Part shown: in pieces, positions 26,728-33,775 of the stretch
Layout: each line of letters opens with the position of its first letter
How positions within the stretch are numbered: the stretch's first letter is position 1
Source of the DNA: Pseudomonas zanjanensis
GTDB taxonomy: Bacteria > Pseudomonadota > Gammaproteobacteria > Pseudomonadales > Pseudomonadaceae
DNA: 64,000 nt
Assembly: GCF_014268745.2 (NCBI RefSeq)
Contig: NZ_JABWRB020000001.1
Coordinates: forward strand, 2,542,001 to 2,606,000
Direction: 5' to 3'
Notes under the pieces: model-generated
Databases searched by the model: none
What the model was told of the DNA's origin: nothing
The model's input: only the letters and a program-made list of their open reading frames with translations
Program-made: the position numbers and the translations under genes

Positions 26728-27335
26728 GCGCGCGGGAGACCGGCTTCACCTTGTTGGAAGTGATGGTGGCGATCCTGCTGATGGCGGTGGTCAGCCTGAT
26801 CGCCTGGCGCGGGCTGGACAGCGTGACTCGGGCCGACAGCCATTTGCAGGCCAGCACCGAGCAGACCGAAGCGTTGCTGCGGGTCTTGAATCAACTGGAG
26901 CGCGACGTCGACCTGCGCGCCAGCATCGAGCTGAGTGAACCGGTCAAACCCGGCGTCGACGACGAGCCCTCCACCGCCCCACCCGCCCTCACCGTGCGCA
27001 GCACCGAGGGTCGGGGCTTTCGCCTGGATGTGATCCGCGTGGCGGCGGCCCAGGAAGGCGAGTTGCAACGGGTGCGCTGGTGGCTCAAGGGCGACACGCT
27101 TTACCGCGCCCAAGGCCAGGCCCGCAATCGCTACCCCCTGCCCGCACCCGGCCCGGGCGTAGCGGTGCTCAGCGACGTCAGCGACGCCGGGCTGCGGTAC
27201 TGGGACACGGAAAAAGGCTGGCGCAAACTCAGCGGCAACCGCCAGGAAAACCCCGCGGGTATCGAGATCAGCCTGACTCGCCAGACGCCTCAGGGGGCTG
27301 AAATCTATCGACAGGTGCTTGGACCGCTGGAGTAG
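26724..27335 (+). CDS. hxcW: Type II minor pseudopilin GspJ (HxcW)
   Basis: 203 residues from the ATG that overlaps the hxcU stop; longer upstream frames run through hxcU and are shadows. The leader ends ETG and the mature start is FTLLEVMVAILLMAVVSLIA. The globular domain has the GspJ features: RVLNQLERDVDLRAS, a central RRWxLxG-like strand region, and YWDTEKGWRKL near the end. It is part of the pseudopilus tip with GspI and GspK. A REP cluster follows. Confidence 0.92.
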   Translation: MSARETGFTLLEVMVAILLMAVVSLIAWRGLDSVTRADSHLQASTEQTEALLRVLNQLERDVDLRASIELSEPVKPGVDDEPSTAPPALTVRSTEGRGFRLDVIRVAAAQEGELQRVRWWLKGDTLYRAQGQARNRYPLPAPGPGVAVLSDVSDAGLRYWDTEKGWRKLSGNRQENPAGIEISLTRQTPQGAEIYRQVLGPLE

Positions 27336-27363
27336 GTAGTTATTGGACCCTAGCACTGGTCCT

Positions 27364-27525
27364 TGTGGGAGCGGGCTTGCTCGCGAAGAGGCCTGTAGGC
27401 TCGACATCAATGTCGACTGTGATGCCGCCTTCGCGAGCAAGCCCGCTCCCACAGGGTTATTGGGTGATCTCAAGCCCTGGGCACAACACAAATCCACTGT
27501 GGGAGCGAGCCTGCTCGCGATGAGG
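27364..27525. repeat. REP array, family A, three elements
   Basis: Three alternating copies of the GTGGGAGCGGGCTTGCTCGC-type REP lie at about 27365-27387, 27430-27453 and 27499-27523, between the convergent hxcW and vreR genes. Confidence 0.9.
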
Positions 27526-27546
27526 CTCGCCCAGGCACCGCGAGGC

Positions 27547-28500
27547 TCAGCTCAGCACCACCACCCCACCCGGCAATTCGGTGCATTTGGCGCCGTAGGC
27601 ATCGCGGATCAACAGCGCCACGCCCGCCAGTTGGTCGAGGCGAAAGCGTGCCTGGACCTTGCGCTGGCCCAACTCGCGGTTGAGCAGCAGCAACATGCCG
27701 GGGCGATAGCGGTTGATTTCATCGATGACGCTGGCCAGGGTCGCGTCGTTGAACACCAAGACCTGCTCACGCCAGGCAACGGCCGCCGACACATCGGCAC
27801 GCTCGGGAGTGCCCACCTGGCGCGGGTCGTAGGTCAACTGCATGCCCGGCTCCAAACGAAACCGCTGGCCTTGCACCTCGACCTGCACCACGCCCTCCAG
27901 GCAAGTCGCGCAGACGCTCTGGTCGGTGTAGCGGATGTTGAAGCGTGCCCGGGCGGCGCTGATCCAACCGGCGCCGGCCTGGACGCTGACCACCTGGGCA
28001 CTGCGCCCCTGCACTTCAATCTCGCCACTGAGCAATTCCAACCCTTGCCCGCCATCGGCCAGCGAACGGTGACTGAGGCGAGTCTGGGTATTGAGTTCCA
28101 GGCTGACGCCCTCGGCCAGTTCCACCCGGCGCTGTTCGCCGACGTCGGTGATGTAGTCGGCCCCCAGCCCGGAGACACCGCCGGGCACCGTGGCGCGGAT
28201 CAACAGGAATGCCGCCGATGCAGCGATTGCCCCACCCAACAACGCCCGCCGGCCGAAATGCCGGGGCGCCTGCAATGCGGTGGCGGCGGGTTGCAGCCCC
28301 TGCCACAACGCCTTGGCCTGCTCAAAAGCCCGCGCATGCTCGGGGCTTTGCCCGCACCATTGGCGCAAGGCCCTGGCATCGGCCACGGTGGCACGTCCCG
28401 AGGTCAGCAGGATCAGCCAATCTCGGGCCTCGCTGGCCAATCGGGCCTGGGGCGTGGCGTCAGGGGAAGCGATGCTGAAGATGTTCAAGCGCACACACAC
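27547..28500 (-). CDS. vreR: FecR-like transmembrane anti-sigma factor (VreR-like)
   Basis: 317 residues. The cytoplasmic N-terminus is of the FecR type (DWLILLTSGRATVADARALR, WCGQSPEHARAFEQ), followed by a single transmembrane helix at about 88-105 and a periplasmic FecR domain with VELAEGVSLELNTQTRLSHR and a C-terminal STN-like segment. It would bind the neighbouring ECF sigma factor and receive a periplasmic signal from the VreA-like protein. The start is uncertain: GTG codons at 28500 and 28494 are both possible, with no clear Shine-Dalgarno. The symbol rests on the family plus the sigma-VreA-hxc context. Confidence 0.85.
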   Translation of the reverse strand: MCVRLNIFSIASPDATPQARLASEARDWLILLTSGRATVADARALRQWCGQSPEHARAFEQAKALWQGLQPAATALQAPRHFGRRALLGGAIAASAAFLLIRATVPGGVSGLGADYITDVGEQRRVELAEGVSLELNTQTRLSHRSLADGGQGLELLSGEIEVQGRSAQVVSVQAGAGWISAARARFNIRYTDQSVCATCLEGVVQVEVQGQRFRLEPGMQLTYDPRQVGTPERADVSAAVAWREQVLVFNDATLASVIDEINRYRPGMLLLLNRELGQRKVQARFRLDQLAGVALLIRDAYGAKCTELPGGVVVLS

Positions 28501-28525
28501 TCATGAAAGGGTCGGGTCTCTACTC

Positions 28526-29071
28526 TCAAGACGGTTTTCCCGCGCCGGGACCGAACCGCTGAATAACTTTTCTTTCCAGGCGCAGGGCGCAATGCCCCAG
28601 CGCCGCCTTGATTTCCTTCTCCACCATACGGGTGGAGATACCGAAGCGCTGGGAGATTTCCAAGTGCGGCGCTTCTTCCAGGCGGGCGGCGATGAAAATC
28701 CTGCGACGCCGCGCCGGCAGTTCGTACAAGGCCTTGAGCAACGTCTGCAACTCCTTCTGCCCACCCACCACCCGTGCCGGATCCAACGCTTCATCCGAGA
28801 CCTGCAGCAACTCCTCGATTTCATCCCCCGTGAGCAAGCGTGCATCGGCCTGCCGACGGTCAGCGGCAATGTTCAGGGCCATGCGATACAAATAGGCATT
28901 GGGCTGGGCGATGTCCGACGTGTCGACCATGCGATCGACCCGCAGGTAGGTTTCATGCAGCACATCGTTGGCCAGCTCCTCGGAACCCAGGCGCCGGCGC
29001 AAGCGCACCCGGAAATCCTCATAGGAGGTGAGGAACAGCTTCACCAACGGGCTGCGGCCGATGTCTTTCAT
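28526..29071 (-). CDS. vreI: ECF sigma factor (VreI-like)
   Basis: 181 residues from the ATG at 29071, overlapping the vreA stop by four bases. Region 2 (VLHETYLRVDRM, AYLYRMALNIAADRRQAD) and region 4 (LPARRRRIFIAARLEEAPHLEISQRFGISTRMVEKEI when read in full) follow the FecI-type ECF pattern. A short linker lies between them. The protein would direct RNA polymerase to the regulon of this signalling system; in P. aeruginosa the equivalent sigma factor drives hxc and pdtA. The overlap with vreA and the 25-base gap to vreR indicate a single vreA-I-R transcript. Confidence 0.9.
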   Translation of the reverse strand: MKDIGRSPLVKLFLTSYEDFRVRLRRRLGSEELANDVLHETYLRVDRMVDTSDIAQPNAYLYRMALNIAADRRQADARLLTGDEIEELLQVSDEALDPARVVGGQKELQTLLKALYELPARRRRIFIAARLEEAPHLEISQRFGISTRMVEKEIKAALGHCALRLERKVIQRFGPGAGKPS

Positions 29072-29766
29072 CGCCCGGGCACCCCTTCCCCTGTTGTGCA
29101 TTCCATGCTTCTTCCTGATGAGTCGGGTAACAAAAGCAGGGTCACCGGCTGGCGAAGCGAACTGGGCGCCGGGCGGTCGATCCTGAGGTTCTGCAAGCTA
29201 TCGACCAAGGCCTTGTCCCGCATCAGGTCGCCCGTGGAACTGACCAGGCGGCTGTGCTGGACCACGCCGTCCCGGCCGATCCACATTTGCAGCACCGCCC
29301 GGAAACTGCCCGGGCGGGTCAACGGTGAACCACATAAATTGCGCTGTATGACCGTCTGGATGGCGGCTGCGTAGTTGCTGTCACCCAAGCCCGGGGTAAC
29401 GCCGGCAGGCAACGGCACCTCGCGGACCCGCACCGGCTGCAACGTAAACGCATCCGCCCGGGCATAATGCGCCGCCAGCCCGGTGCCGCTGAGCAACACC
29501 CGCAACCCTTCGGAAGGCGTGAACCGCCCCCGCACGCCCAGCGTATGGCGCTGGTCCGATAGCTGCTGGTCAACCAGCACGGCCATGCCGGTAAAACGAC
29601 TGAACTGTTCCAGCGCCGTGGTCAATTCCTGGGGCGCGATATCCAGCTCTACCCAGTCGACTGCCTGGGCCGGCGCGCTCAGCAGACACAGCAACACCAC
29701 CAGCCACCCCAAGGGCACCCCGGTCAATCCACGTCCTCGTCCGCCCCCGGCTCTGCCCTGCTGCAC
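29068..29766 (-). CDS. vreA: STN-domain periplasmic signalling protein with TonB-like C-terminus (VreA-like)
   Basis: 232 residues from a GTG start. A signal peptide ends near APAQA (residue 35). An STN (secretin/TonB short) domain occupies about 37-110 (LDIAPQELTTALEQFSRFTG, LLSGTGLAAHYARADAFTLQ). A C-terminal region at about 130-220 resembles the TonB/TolA C-terminal fold (VLQMWIGRDGVVQHSRLVSS, then DKALVDSLQNLRID). There is no receptor plug or beta-barrel, which is exactly the oddity described for P. aeruginosa VreA. It probably signals to the FecR-like protein in the periplasm. A good Pho-box-like sequence lies 43 bases upstream. The start codon is weakly supported. Confidence 0.87.
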   Translation of the reverse strand: MQQGRAGGGRGRGLTGVPLGWLVVLLCLLSAPAQAVDWVELDIAPQELTTALEQFSRFTGMAVLVDQQLSDQRHTLGVRGRFTPSEGLRVLLSGTGLAAHYARADAFTLQPVRVREVPLPAGVTPGLGDSNYAAAIQTVIQRNLCGSPLTRPGSFRAVLQMWIGRDGVVQHSRLVSSTGDLMRDKALVDSLQNLRIDRPAPSSLRQPVTLLLLPDSSGRSMECTTGEGVPGR

Positions 29767-29808
29767 GACTGACGTATCCGTTGAAAATCGTCATCCTGAG
29801 GGGTGTTT

Positions 29809-29826
29809 ATGAATGTCGTATGACAA
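29809..29826 (-). promoter_or_regulatory. Candidate PhoB box of the vreA-I-R operon
   Basis: On the minus strand TTGTCATACGACATTCAT carries two TCAT cores spaced 11 bases apart, close to the CTGTCAT-N4-CTGTCAT Pho box. It has the correct orientation and lies about 43 bases before the vreA start. In P. aeruginosa this operon is known to be phosphate-starvation induced. Confidence 0.55.
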
Positions 29827-29905
29827 CTGATACAAATCCTCCAGGCCGCACTAGACTGATGCCCTGACAACGAACCGTCTTGCATGGCGGACCAGGAGGT
29901 CGGTG

Positions 29906-30247
29906 ATGAAACAGTGGACGAAAATGGCGGCAGGCCTCGGGTTGCTCTTGGCCATGCCCTGGGCCCAGGGCGAAGAAGCGCCGGGCTGTATCGAGGTGAC
30001 CGTCGGTGGCTACAAGACGCCCGACTACAACTGCCTGAGCCGGCAGATGGGTAATGACCCCGAGGCCGCAACCGCAGCGCAACGGGCCCAGGAGGCCATG
30101 AACGTGCCAGTCAACGAACGCGCGCCGAACAGCGTCGGCCTGGCGACCCCGGCGGCCACGGGGGTGCGCATGGGCAATACGTTTGGCACCTCGGTCAAGC
30201 CCCAGCGGCCGCCGGTGCCGGCCAACACCTCACCGCTGCCCAAATAA
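29906..30247 (+). CDS. Small secreted protein of unknown function
   Basis: 113 residues from the ATG at 29906, six bases after a perfect AGGAGG (a GTG at 29903 is less well placed). The signal peptide is clear (MKQWTKMAAGLGLLLAMPWA, cleavage near AQG-EE). The mature part has two cysteines (GCIEV and DYNCLSRQ), a short helical region and a Pro/Ala-rich tail (PQRPPVPANTSPLPK). I do not recognise the family. It is divergent from vreA and shares its promoter region, so co-regulation with the phosphate/vre system is possible but not shown. Confidence 0.75.
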   Translation: MKQWTKMAAGLGLLLAMPWAQGEEAPGCIEVTVGGYKTPDYNCLSRQMGNDPEAATAAQRAQEAMNVPVNERAPNSVGLATPAATGVRMGNTFGTSVKPQRPPVPANTSPLPK

Positions 30248-30261
30248 CGACACTGCTTTTT

Positions 30262-30368
30262 GTGGCGAGGGAGCTTGCTCCCGCTGGGCCGGTCCGACGC
30301 CTCGGGCGCAGCGGCCCAAGAATTTTGCGGTCGCTGCGCAACCGAGCGGGAGCAAGCTCCCTCGCCAC
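30262..30368. repeat. REPIN-like inverted REP pair, family B
   Basis: An inverted GTGGCGAGGGAGCTTGCTCC pair sits between two convergent genes. Its spacer (centred on GGTCCGACGCCTCGGGCG) is nearly identical to that of the pair at 25604-25710, so the whole pair appears to have copied as a unit. Confidence 0.9.
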
Positions 30369-30398
30369 AGGGATCACTTCAGAGCCTGATCCAGATAG

Positions 30399-30839
30399 TC
30401 AGCCCCCCGGGCTCTGGCGAAAACTCACCGCCAGCCGGTTCCAGCTGTTGATGGTGCTGATCGCCAGGGTCAGGTCCACCAGTTCCTCCTCGCTGAAGCA
30501 GGCCCGGGCCTGGGCGTAGACGTCGTCGGGGACTTGGCTTTGCGCCAACAGCGTCACCGCCTCGGTCCAGGCCAGGCCGGCCCGTTCGCGGGCCGTGAAG
30601 AAACCGCTGTCGCGCCATACCGCCACCGCGTAGAGCCGCCGTTCGGTCTCGCCCTGGCGTCGCGCCTCCACCGAATGCATGTCGGTGCAGAAGGCGCAGC
30701 CATTGAGTTGCGAAGCGCGGATCTTTATCAGGTGCAGCAGCGCCGGTTCGATACTCAGGCGACTGGTCAGGGCTTCCAGGCCGATCATGGCCCTCATCGC
30801 CCCGGGGGAAGCAGCGTAGTAATCCAGACGCGGGCTCAT
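30399..30839 (-). CDS. AhpD-like carboxymuconolactone decarboxylase family protein
   Basis: 146 residues from the ATG at 30839 (MSPRLDYYAASPGAMRAM). The CMD/AhpD redox motif is complete (NGCAFCTDMHSVEAR: CxxC plus His three residues later), so a peroxidase-like thiol chemistry is likely. The surrounding pattern (HLIKIRASQLNGC, WTEAVTLLAQ) is that of the YciW/AhpD core subfamily found widely in Pseudomonas. It is divergent from a MocR regulator that may control it. The physiological substrate is unknown. Confidence 0.9.
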   Translation of the reverse strand: MSPRLDYYAASPGAMRAMIGLEALTSRLSIEPALLHLIKIRASQLNGCAFCTDMHSVEARRQGETERRLYAVAVWRDSGFFTARERAGLAWTEAVTLLAQSQVPDDVYAQARACFSEEELVDLTLAISTINSWNRLAVSFRQSPGG

Positions 30840-31034
30840 GGCGGGCTCCGTGGCGTTCGAGCGTTCCACGGTAGGCCCTGGGGTCGGTCAATGACAGGTC
30901 CAATTCGGCGAAAAAACCGGAGACAAGTCCAATCGACGGGATTTTCCCCACGCAACTTCTACGCAATCGCACAATGCGGGTAACCTTGCGTTTTTGACGC
31001 TGGCCGCCGACCAATCGCCCAGGAGCTTGCGGGT

Positions 31035-32468
31035 ATGGAACTTCATGTTGTCATCAACGGCCGCAAGGACCTGTCGGGCCAGTTGTATCAACAATTGCGC
31101 AGTGCCATCGAGAGCGGCCGCCTGGCCGCCGGCACCCAGCTGCCGCCCAGTCGCCTGCTGGCCGAGCAACTGGGTGTTTCGCGCAAGACCGTTTCCGACA
31201 CCTACGCCCAACTGACCTACGAAAACTTCCTCACTGGCATTATCGGCAAAGGCACCTACGTCAATGCGCGGCCCGCCAAAGTGGTACGCAAGCAAAGCCA
31301 CCGCGAACTGGCCGGTGCCGATGTCGTCGAGGCCTGGCGCACCATGCCCGACCTGATGCGCCATCCCACCCTCGAAGGTGCGCTGCGCTACGACTTCATC
31401 GGTGGCGCCACCGGCAAAGGGCAGTTTCCGCTGGACGACTGGCGGCGCTGCACCGCCCACGCGCTGCGCCAGATCGCCAGCGCCAAGGGCTTCTACAGCC
31501 AGCCCGAAGGCCTGCCGGCGCTGCGCAATGCCATTGCCCGGCATATCGCGTTTTCCCGCGGGGTCAATTGCCAGGACGAAGACGTCGTGGTGTGCAACGG
31601 CGCGCAGCAAGCCCTGGACTTGATCTCGCGGGTGTTGACCCGTCCCGGCAGCCTGGTGGCCATGGAAGACCCCGGCTATCCGCCGGCGCGGTTGCTGTTC
31701 GGCTCCCAGGGCGCCACGGTGGCCGGGGTGCCGGTGGACGATCAAGGCCTGCGGGTGGACCTGATCCCCGACGGCACACGGTTGATCTACGTGACACCCT
31801 CCCACCAGTTTCCCCTGGGCATGCCCATGAGCCAGGCCCGTCGCGAGGCGTTGCTGGCGCGGGCCTATGAGTTGGGGGCGATCATCATCGAAGACGACTA
31901 CGACAGCGAATTCCGCTACGAAGGGCGGCCCGCCGATTCGTTGCAGAGCCTGGATGAACGCGGGATCGTGGCGTACGTCGGCACCTTCTCCAAGACCCTG
32001 TTGCCGGAACTGCGGCTCGGCTACGCGATCCTGCCGCCAGCGATCCTTGAAGCGGTGATCCTGGCCAAGCGCCTCACCGACCAGCACACCTCCACCCTGC
32101 CCCAGTGGGCGTTGGCGAAGTTCATCGCCGAAGGCTGCCTGCTCAAGCACATCCGTCGCTGCCACACCCTGTATGCCGGGCGCCGCGAGCGGATCCTGGC
32201 GCGCATGGCCGGGGACTTGTCACCCTGGTTCGAGGCCGTGCCGACCACCGCGGGCTTTCATATGGCGGTGTTGTGCAAGGTGCCGATGGACCTGGCGCTG
32301 GTGATCGAGCTGGCGAAAAAAGCCGAGGTCGGGCTCTACAGCCTCGAGGGTTTTTTCAATGATGTGCCTGTGCGACCGGGCCTGTTCTTCGGTTTCGGTG
32401 CGATCGAAACCCTGGACATCGATGTCGCCCTGGACCGTTTGCGCGACATTCTGCAGCAGGTGGCTTGA
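31035..32468 (+). CDS. MocR-type GntR/aminotransferase transcriptional regulator
   Basis: 477 residues. The N-terminal GntR winged helix is clear (LYQQLRSAIESGRLAAGTQL, LAEQLGVSRKTVSDTYAQL), followed by a class I aminotransferase-like domain with the PLP lysine in YVGTFSKTLLPELRLGY and the DDYDSEFRY motif. MocR proteins use PLP or amino-acid aldimines as effectors and often regulate the divergent gene, here the AhpD-like gene 195 bases away. The sequence does not say which effector is used. An AGGAG site precedes the start. Confidence 0.93.
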   Translation: MELHVVINGRKDLSGQLYQQLRSAIESGRLAAGTQLPPSRLLAEQLGVSRKTVSDTYAQLTYENFLTGIIGKGTYVNARPAKVVRKQSHRELAGADVVEAWRTMPDLMRHPTLEGALRYDFIGGATGKGQFPLDDWRRCTAHALRQIASAKGFYSQPEGLPALRNAIARHIAFSRGVNCQDEDVVVCNGAQQALDLISRVLTRPGSLVAMEDPGYPPARLLFGSQGATVAGVPVDDQGLRVDLIPDGTRLIYVTPSHQFPLGMPMSQARREALLARAYELGAIIIEDDYDSEFRYEGRPADSLQSLDERGIVAYVGTFSKTLLPELRLGYAILPPAILEAVILAKRLTDQHTSTLPQWALAKFIAEGCLLKHIRRCHTLYAGRRERILARMAGDLSPWFEAVPTTAGFHMAVLCKVPMDLALVIELAKKAEVGLYSLEGFFNDVPVRPGLFFGFGAIETLDIDVALDRLRDILQQVA

Positions 32469-32589
32469 GAATTGGACTGGGCATTTATCCGCCCATTGGC
32501 TGTTTGAGCCTTGCGCCGCCAGGCCTATCCTGCACGGGTGTCATTGATCGTGAATAACCACCGTCCGACTTGATTCAGGAGCCTGAACA

Positions 32590-32883
32590 ATGTCTCGCCA
32601 AGTGATCAATACCGTACAGGTGCAAGCCGCCGCCGGTCGCTCGGAAGAACTGGGCCGGCAATTGCAGCAAATCGTCGAGACCTTGCGCGCCCTGCCCGGC
32701 TGCGATGCCTATCTGGTCGACCGTTGCCCCGACGATGGCGACCGCTGGAACGTCAGTGCCCGCTGGCAATCGGAAGCGGCCATGCAAGCCCACTTCAACT
32801 GTCCTGAAGTGCAAGGTTTCATCAGCCTGATCGACAACCGCCTGGCTCGAAGCGTGGATTTCAATAGTTTTCCGATTGTCTGA
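32590..32883 (+). CDS. ABM-family (antibiotic biosynthesis monooxygenase-like) protein
   Basis: 97 residues forming one ferredoxin-like ABM domain (VINTVQVQAAAGRSEELGRQ, LPGCDAYLVDRCPDDGDRWN, ARWQSEAAMQAHFNC). Such small dimeric proteins act as cofactor-free monooxygenases or quinol-type oxygenases, but the substrate cannot be told. AGGAG lies upstream. It follows the MocR gene in the same direction with a 121-base gap, so a separate promoter is possible. Confidence 0.88.
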   Translation: MSRQVINTVQVQAAAGRSEELGRQLQQIVETLRALPGCDAYLVDRCPDDGDRWNVSARWQSEAAMQAHFNCPEVQGFISLIDNRLARSVDFNSFPIV

Positions 32884-32918
32884 GACCACGAATCTATTCC
32901 TGCCAAGCACTTCACCCT

Positions 32919-33032
32919 GTGGCGAGGGAGCTTGCTCCCGCTCGGCTGCGCAGCAGACGCAAGACTCTGATTGAATGCGCCGCCTGTGTTGGGGCGGCTT
33001 CGCCACCCAGCGGGAGCAAGCTCCCTCGCCAC
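32919..33032. repeat. REPIN-like inverted REP pair, family B
   Basis: An inverted GTGGCGAGGGAGCTTGCTCC pair fills the centre of the 300-base gap between the ABM and cupin genes. The rest of that gap (33033-33184) shows no gene. Confidence 0.9.
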
Positions 33033-33184
33033 AAAAGCTCCATCGGCCAATGGCTTCATCGACCCAGCCAATTGGTCTACCCACCTTCCGAAAGATTGGA
33101 CGTTTGCTTGCCCCGCCCTGGGGCTTAGGGTGACCCATCGCCGCGACAGCGCGAAATCACTCGAAACCAAATAGGCCATCTCCC

Positions 33185-33589
33185 ATGAAAACACTCTGTC
33201 TGCTCGCCGCCCTCAGCCTGCTGCCCATTACCCAGGCCTACGCCCACGAAACCGCGCCTTCGGAGAAGGTCACGGTGTTGCAGGAGCAAATGCTGAAAAA
33301 TGTTCCAGGTAAAAAAGCCATGATGCTGACCGTCAACTACGCCCCCGGCCAAGCGTCCATTGCCCACAAGCACGAGGGCACGGCCATGGCCTATGTACTC
33401 GAAGGCGCCATCACTTCCCAGGTCAAGGGCGAGGCGGCGAAGACCTACAAAGCCGGGGAATTCTGGTATGAAGCGGCGGGTTCCGAGCACTTGGTGTCGA
33501 AAAACGCCAGCGCGAGCCAACCGGCTAAATTGCTGGTGTTCATGGTGATGGGCGAGGATGAGGCGGTGTTGATTCCGTTGAAAAACTAA
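33185..33589 (+). CDS. Secreted cupin-domain protein
   Basis: 134 residues. The signal peptide MKTLCLLAALSLLPITQA is cleaved near YAHE. A single cupin barrel carries the metal ligands of motif 1 (HKHEGTAMAYVLEG, from about 60) and motif 2 (GEFWYEAAGSEHLVSKN). It is probably a periplasmic metal-binding cupin of unknown substrate. A family A REP pair and the strong gdhB terminator follow it. Confidence 0.88.
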   Translation: MKTLCLLAALSLLPITQAYAHETAPSEKVTVLQEQMLKNVPGKKAMMLTVNYAPGQASIAHKHEGTAMAYVLEGAITSQVKGEAAKTYKAGEFWYEAAGSEHLVSKNASASQPAKLLVFMVMGEDEAVLIPLKN

Positions 33590-33611
33590 CTCACCTAGAC
33601 GCAGTCCCCCT

Positions 33612-33700
33612 TGTGGGAGCGGGCTTGCTCGCGAAAGCGGTTTCCCTGACTAAGCTTTGTTGACTGACCCACCGCTTTCGCGAGCAAGCCCGCTCCCACA
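33612..33700. repeat. REP pair, family A
   Basis: Inverted GTGGGAGCGGGCTTGCTCGC-type copies at 33612-33636 and 33676-33700 lie between the cupin gene and the terminator. Confidence 0.9.
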
Positions 33701-33727
33701 GGGGCCCACAGTGGATCCTAAAAACAA

Positions 33728-33761
33728 AAAAAGCCCCGCATCTCTCAATGCGGGGCTTTTT
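33728..33761. terminator. Bidirectional rho-independent terminator
   Basis: AAAAAGCCCCGCAT and ATGCGGGGCTTTTT form a perfect 14-base stem around a six-base loop, with T-runs in both directions. It sits 15 bases past the gdhB stop and also faces the cupin gene, so it can serve both. Confidence 0.93.
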
Positions 33762-33775
33762 CATTCAACGTCGGA

